Made by a program: the position numbers and the translations under genes
Shown: positions 53,146 to 55,689 of the stretch, piece after piece
Layout of the letters: every line of letters starts with the position of its first letter
How positions within the stretch are numbered: the first letter of the stretch is position 1
Source of the DNA: an uncultured Saccharospirillaceae bacterium
GTDB lineage: Bacteria > Bacteroidota > Bacteroidia > Flavobacteriales_D > CAJJDF01
Length of the DNA stretch: 55,689 nucleotides
Assembly: GCA_950054195.1 (NCBI GenBank)
Contig: CATLPG010000016.1
Coordinates: 1 to 55,689, forward strand
Reading direction: 5' to 3'
The notes under the pieces: generated by a model
The model's input: the letters and a program-made list of their open reading frames with translations, nothing else
What the model was told of the DNA's origin: nothing
Databases searched by the model: none

Positions 53146-54315
53146 CTATCTATTCTTCCTTTTCTTTTTCTTCTTCTTTTCTTTTACACCAAAATTTGAA
53201 GATGCAGCAGGTTCCATTTTTTTATTAAAAACAAGAATAGCAGATTTTTTTAAACTTGGATAGTCAATATCATCAGTAGACCAACCGTAGGGGTAAGTAT
53301 GATGTACACCGCTTTTTTCTCTTTCACATAAAAGGTGTTTAGCTCCATCTTCTTCTAGTTGTAAGGTCTTTTCTGTCATTAGAGTTCTATCGACTGATTT
53401 ACCATCTTTACTTAATAGATAAATCTTGTACATAATATCAAGGGTTTCTTCAGCTTCTTTAAAGTAACGGTAGGTTACTGCTTTTTGCTCTTTCCATTCA
53501 AATTCATCTATTGCTACACTACCATATTTTTGATATTCTTCGGATAAAGCTCCTTTTTCATATTGAATTTTCATTAATTGAAAAAGGCTATCTCCTTTTG
53601 AATAATTTTCATTTGCATAGTACGCTTTTATTAATTTAGGATATAAATCATAATTATCTTGTTCAAGTGAAACCATTTCGGAATAAGCTTTGATAGAATT
53701 TTCATAATTCTTGAATACAGTATACTCTAAGAGTCCAATTGATTTAAGTAACTCCAAGTAAATAGGATCTTTTTTATTTATTAAGGAAGCACTAATTCTA
53801 TATTCTTCAAGGGCTTTATTATAATTTTCTTTAATATGATAAATACTCGGAATTTTAAGGTATGGATCACCCAATTCGAATTCTAACGCTCTTGCCTTAT
53901 AAAAATATGTTAGAGCGGAGTCATACTGACTTTGTAAATAGAATGTATTACCTAACTCAGTATGATTTTTTTGTCCTTTAGGATTTCTGTTAATTGCAAG
54001 TTTAAAGTTTTCTATGGCTTTATCATATTGCTTATCATACCTCAAAGAGAGGCCTTTATATAAGTATATGTAATCATCATCTAATCCTTTTGCAATGGCC
54101 TTATCATACATTTCGATTGCTTTTGTATCATTTTCAAGTTGAAAAAAAGCATAGCCAACACAGTATAACTGATCTTTTGTTAGCTCTTCTGATTTATCTG
54201 CAAACTTTATAAGTTCTTGATAGTTTCGGCTACTGTATAATTCTTCAACGGTTTGTGAATTAGCGATAGTGAATGCAACGCTTAAAATTAGTCCGAGTAT
54301 TAGTTTTATTTTCAT
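53146..54315 (-). CDS. Secreted TPR protein with Lys-rich tail
   Basis: This 389-residue protein has a signal peptide ('LGLILSVAFTIANSQ', cleavage about residue 20). Tetratricopeptide repeats cover residues ~35-260: 'YCVGYAFFQLENDTKAIEMY', 'YIYLYKGLSLRYDKQYDKAI', 'HTELGNTFYLQSQYDSALTY', 'SIYHIKENYNKALEEYRISA' and 'YPKLIKAYYANENYSKGDSL'. A C-terminal domain of ~100 residues follows. The last 12 residues are almost all Lys and Arg ('KEKKKKKKRKNR'). TPR units mediate protein-protein contacts. The tail could bind nucleic acid or acidic surfaces but is more likely disordered. Confidence 0.85.
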   Translation of the reverse strand: MKIKLILGLILSVAFTIANSQTVEELYSSRNYQELIKFADKSEELTKDQLYCVGYAFFQLENDTKAIEMYDKAIAKGLDDDYIYLYKGLSLRYDKQYDKAIENFKLAINRNPKGQKNHTELGNTFYLQSQYDSALTYFYKARALEFELGDPYLKIPSIYHIKENYNKALEEYRISASLINKKDPIYLELLKSIGLLEYTVFKNYENSIKAYSEMVSLEQDNYDLYPKLIKAYYANENYSKGDSLFQLMKIQYEKGALSEEYQKYGSVAIDEFEWKEQKAVTYRYFKEAEETLDIMYKIYLLSKDGKSVDRTLMTEKTLQLEEDGAKHLLCEREKSGVHHTYPYGWSTDDIDYPSLKKSAILVFNKKMEPAASSNFGVKEKKKKKKRKNR

Positions 54316-54400
54316 TTCTTTAATTGTTTGTGTTGTGATGGATTACGTGTGTCCAGCGTATCCCGAAGGGTATGCACTATAGCCCTTGTTAGCTGTAGTT

Positions 54401-55024
54401 TTATCCTATTAATGTAATCATATCTTTTTCGTAGTTGTTATATATACTCCAATTCAATAAGTCGATTATCTTTCTAGCTTTATTTACTGTATAGTCTGTA
54501 GTAAGGTCGAACTCATTGCCAAAATCATTTGCCAAATTTGAGAAGCAGTCTTTTACTTTTTGCTTCGGATTACCTTCTTCGCAATGAATTGATTGATTTC
54601 TACCTTGCCAAATCACATTTTTTAATGTTTCTGAACCAATATTTCTACCTGGAGGACAATTCGAGGGAGCACCATGTACTGTCGAAATCCCTTGTTTAGC
54701 TATTTGCAATAGGCTCATGCTCAAAGAGTTCATGGAGTCATTTTTTGCCAATATTGATTTCGCAAGAGCATCCAACTCAGCTTTTTTACCCTTTAAATCA
54801 TTTTGTTCAGCAAATTTTGCCATTTGGATAAACTTGTATTGAACCTGTATTTCATTGAAGTCTTCATGCATGTCAGCTGTTGAATAGTCCCAAAATAAAT
54901 TGTCAAAGACTTTCTTTAAACTGTCAAATTTTTCAGTCAAAATTGAGAGTCTATTTTCTTCGTTATGAATTGTGTCAATTAGACTTTGAGCTGCATACTT
55001 TGTATCAAGCAAATATTGATTCAT
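54401..55024 (-). CDS. Helical protein with RNxxxH (HEPN-like) motif, partner of the TIR protein
   Basis: This 207-residue cytosolic protein has no signal or membrane segment. Residues 1-110 are predicted all helical, with coiled-coil-like stretches ('ENRLSILTEKFDSLKKVFDN', 'KKAELDALAKSILAKNDSMN'). The key motif is 'VIWQGRNQSIHCEEG' (137-151): Arg142-Asn143-x3-His147 fits the Rx4-6H active site of HEPN ribonucleases. A further helical region ends the chain ('VNKARKIIDLLNW'). I read it as a probable HEPN-superfamily RNase or its relative. It overlaps the TIR gene by 4 nt on the same strand, so the two form one unit. The family is not certain without structure comparison. Confidence 0.55.
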   Translation of the reverse strand: MNQYLLDTKYAAQSLIDTIHNEENRLSILTEKFDSLKKVFDNLFWDYSTADMHEDFNEIQVQYKFIQMAKFAEQNDLKGKKAELDALAKSILAKNDSMNSLSMSLLQIAKQGISTVHGAPSNCPPGRNIGSETLKNVIWQGRNQSIHCEEGNPKQKVKDCFSNLANDFGNEFDLTTDYTVNKARKIIDLLNWSIYNNYEKDMITLIG

Positions 55025-55662
55025 ATATTTTCTATTTCCTTTTCAATTCGCTTTAAAACTCTATCCCTTTTTCTTTCCCAACTGGAATTGTCTATAGCAG
55101 ATAGATTAAATAGCTTTTCCAATTTTTCTTTGAACAGATTAAGTTTTAAGCTCTCATTAATTTTAAATCCTTGAATCATTGGAATTACACCTTTAACGTC
55201 ACTATAATCAAATGGAGGTATTAAAATGGGGATATGCTCATTAGTTTTAATCCATGTCGCACCCATTTCACATAGGCAAACTGGACTAGCGTAAAAATTA
55301 TTTGATAAAACGAACAGAACAAGAATATTCTCGTTCAACTCATCCTTTATTCTATCTAGAAAATCTTCCCCTAAATCAATTCCATATCCATCAAAAGAAC
55401 TACAAAATATTTGGGTACTACTTAAGCCGATAGTTTCAATAAGGTCAATTAATTCTTCTACAAAAACCTTGTCTTTTGAGGAGTGACTAATAAAGACTTT
55501 GTTAATAACCGCATTGTCATTATTCTGGTCGTTAATATATTCTTTTGGCTCTTCATCTAGCTCTTCTATGTATGCAGAAATGTTCTTTTTTGTCATTTCA
55601 AAGTCACGTCTGAAACATCTTATGTGCTCGGATGTATGGTCATCCCCAAGAATAGAAATCAT
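55021..55662 (-). CDS. TIR-domain protein (possibly 5'-partial)
   Basis: From ATG 55662 this frame has 213 residues. The TIR domain spans about 54-175: 'KVFISHSSKDKVFVEELIDL' (55-74), the BB-loop region 'IFCSSFDGYGIDLGEDFLDR' (85-104), 'VLFVLSNNFYASPVC' and 'LCEMGATWIKT' (130-140), where Glu132 fits the catalytic glutamate of NAD-cleaving TIRs. Bacterial TIR domains act in phage defence by cleaving NAD+ or making signal molecules. The frame stays open upstream to the window edge for nine more codons without a stop, so the gene may extend beyond. Residues 1-50 have no known domain. It overlaps the HEPN-like gene by 4 nt. Confidence 0.82.
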   Translation of the reverse strand: MISILGDDHTSEHIRCFRRDFEMTKKNISAYIEELDEEPKEYINDQNNDNAVINKVFISHSSKDKVFVEELIDLIETIGLSSTQIFCSSFDGYGIDLGEDFLDRIKDELNENILVLFVLSNNFYASPVCLCEMGATWIKTNEHIPILIPPFDYSDVKGVIPMIQGFKINESLKLNLFKEKLEKLFNLSAIDNSSWERKRDRVLKRIEKEIENI

Positions 55663-55689
55663 AGGGCTGTAAAAGAATTTGAGCTTTCT

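Noticed and set aside
49740-54400. Integron attC sites between the lipoprotein genes
   Set aside because: GTTAGC and AGCTAAC-like strings do not fit GTTRRRY/RYYYAAC pairs and no integrase is visible.

Overview
The window is AT-rich, gene-dense DNA from a member of the phylum Bacteroidota, most likely order Flavobacteriales. Four things support this. A secreted protein carries a type IX secretion (T9SS) type B sorting domain. Many lipoproteins have short leaders and a Cys lipobox. The menaquinone pathway is complete enough to recognise. Several promoters fit the Bacteroidota consensus TTTG-N19-TAnnTTTG, three of them perfectly or nearly so (SRP RNA, tRNA-Pro, the AAA ATPase gene). The family cannot be settled from the sequence.

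Layout. 1-0.5 kb: a strange open frame joining a type I restriction specificity-like piece, a coiled-coil piece and the C-terminus of FabD. 0.6-8.7 kb: a phosphohexomutase, a LolC/E-like permease, a DUF1343 (NamZ-like) lipoprotein and a large T9SS type B cell-surface protein coupled to a small protein. 8.8-15.7 kb: glycerol kinase, a membrane-anchored LAS-type peptidase, the SRP RNA, a cyclophilin lipoprotein, a membrane metallophosphoesterase, gyrB and tRNA-Pro(UGG). 15.8-19.5 kb: an accessory island with a DUF4143 AAA ATPase under a promoter with paired palindromes, a 650-bp repeat-rich intergenic stretch, and an orphan Rhs tip followed by a lipoprotein. 19.5-24.6 kb: an operon of a PIG-L deacetylase, an unlisted 36-residue membrane peptide, a sodium/solute symporter and a DUF2911 protein. 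26.7-34.2 kb: divergent menaquinone operons, menA-menC-menE-menF on the minus strand and ubiE/menG-menD-polyprenyl diphosphate synthase on the plus strand; menB is absent. 35.4-40.2 kb: a four-gene phosphorelay (receiver, hybrid kinase with Hpt, sigma54 activator, receiver), with sigma54-like motifs before both lone receivers. 40.4-46.6 kb: a GT39 glycosyltransferase and a run of FAH hydrolase, voltage-sensor-like membrane protein, lipase-like hydrolase and sodium/solute symporter. 46.6-48.8 kb: an outer-membrane-like protein with a small partner, and an SDR oxidoreductase. 48.9-54.3 kb: an accessory run of lipoproteins and secreted proteins, all on the minus strand, two sharing a nearly identical leader. 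54.4-55.7 kb: a TIR-domain protein overlapping by 4 nt a helical protein with an RNxxxH (HEPN-like) motif, a plausible two-gene defence module that reaches the window edge.

The most interesting items are the TIR/HEPN-like pair, the orphan Rhs tip with a peptidase-like toxin domain and neighbouring lipoprotein, the family of dispersed hairpin repeats, the pore-less voltage-sensor-like protein, the sigma54-linked phosphorelay, and the swapped lipoprotein leaders. All functions are read from sequence motifs by eye; no database search was possible.
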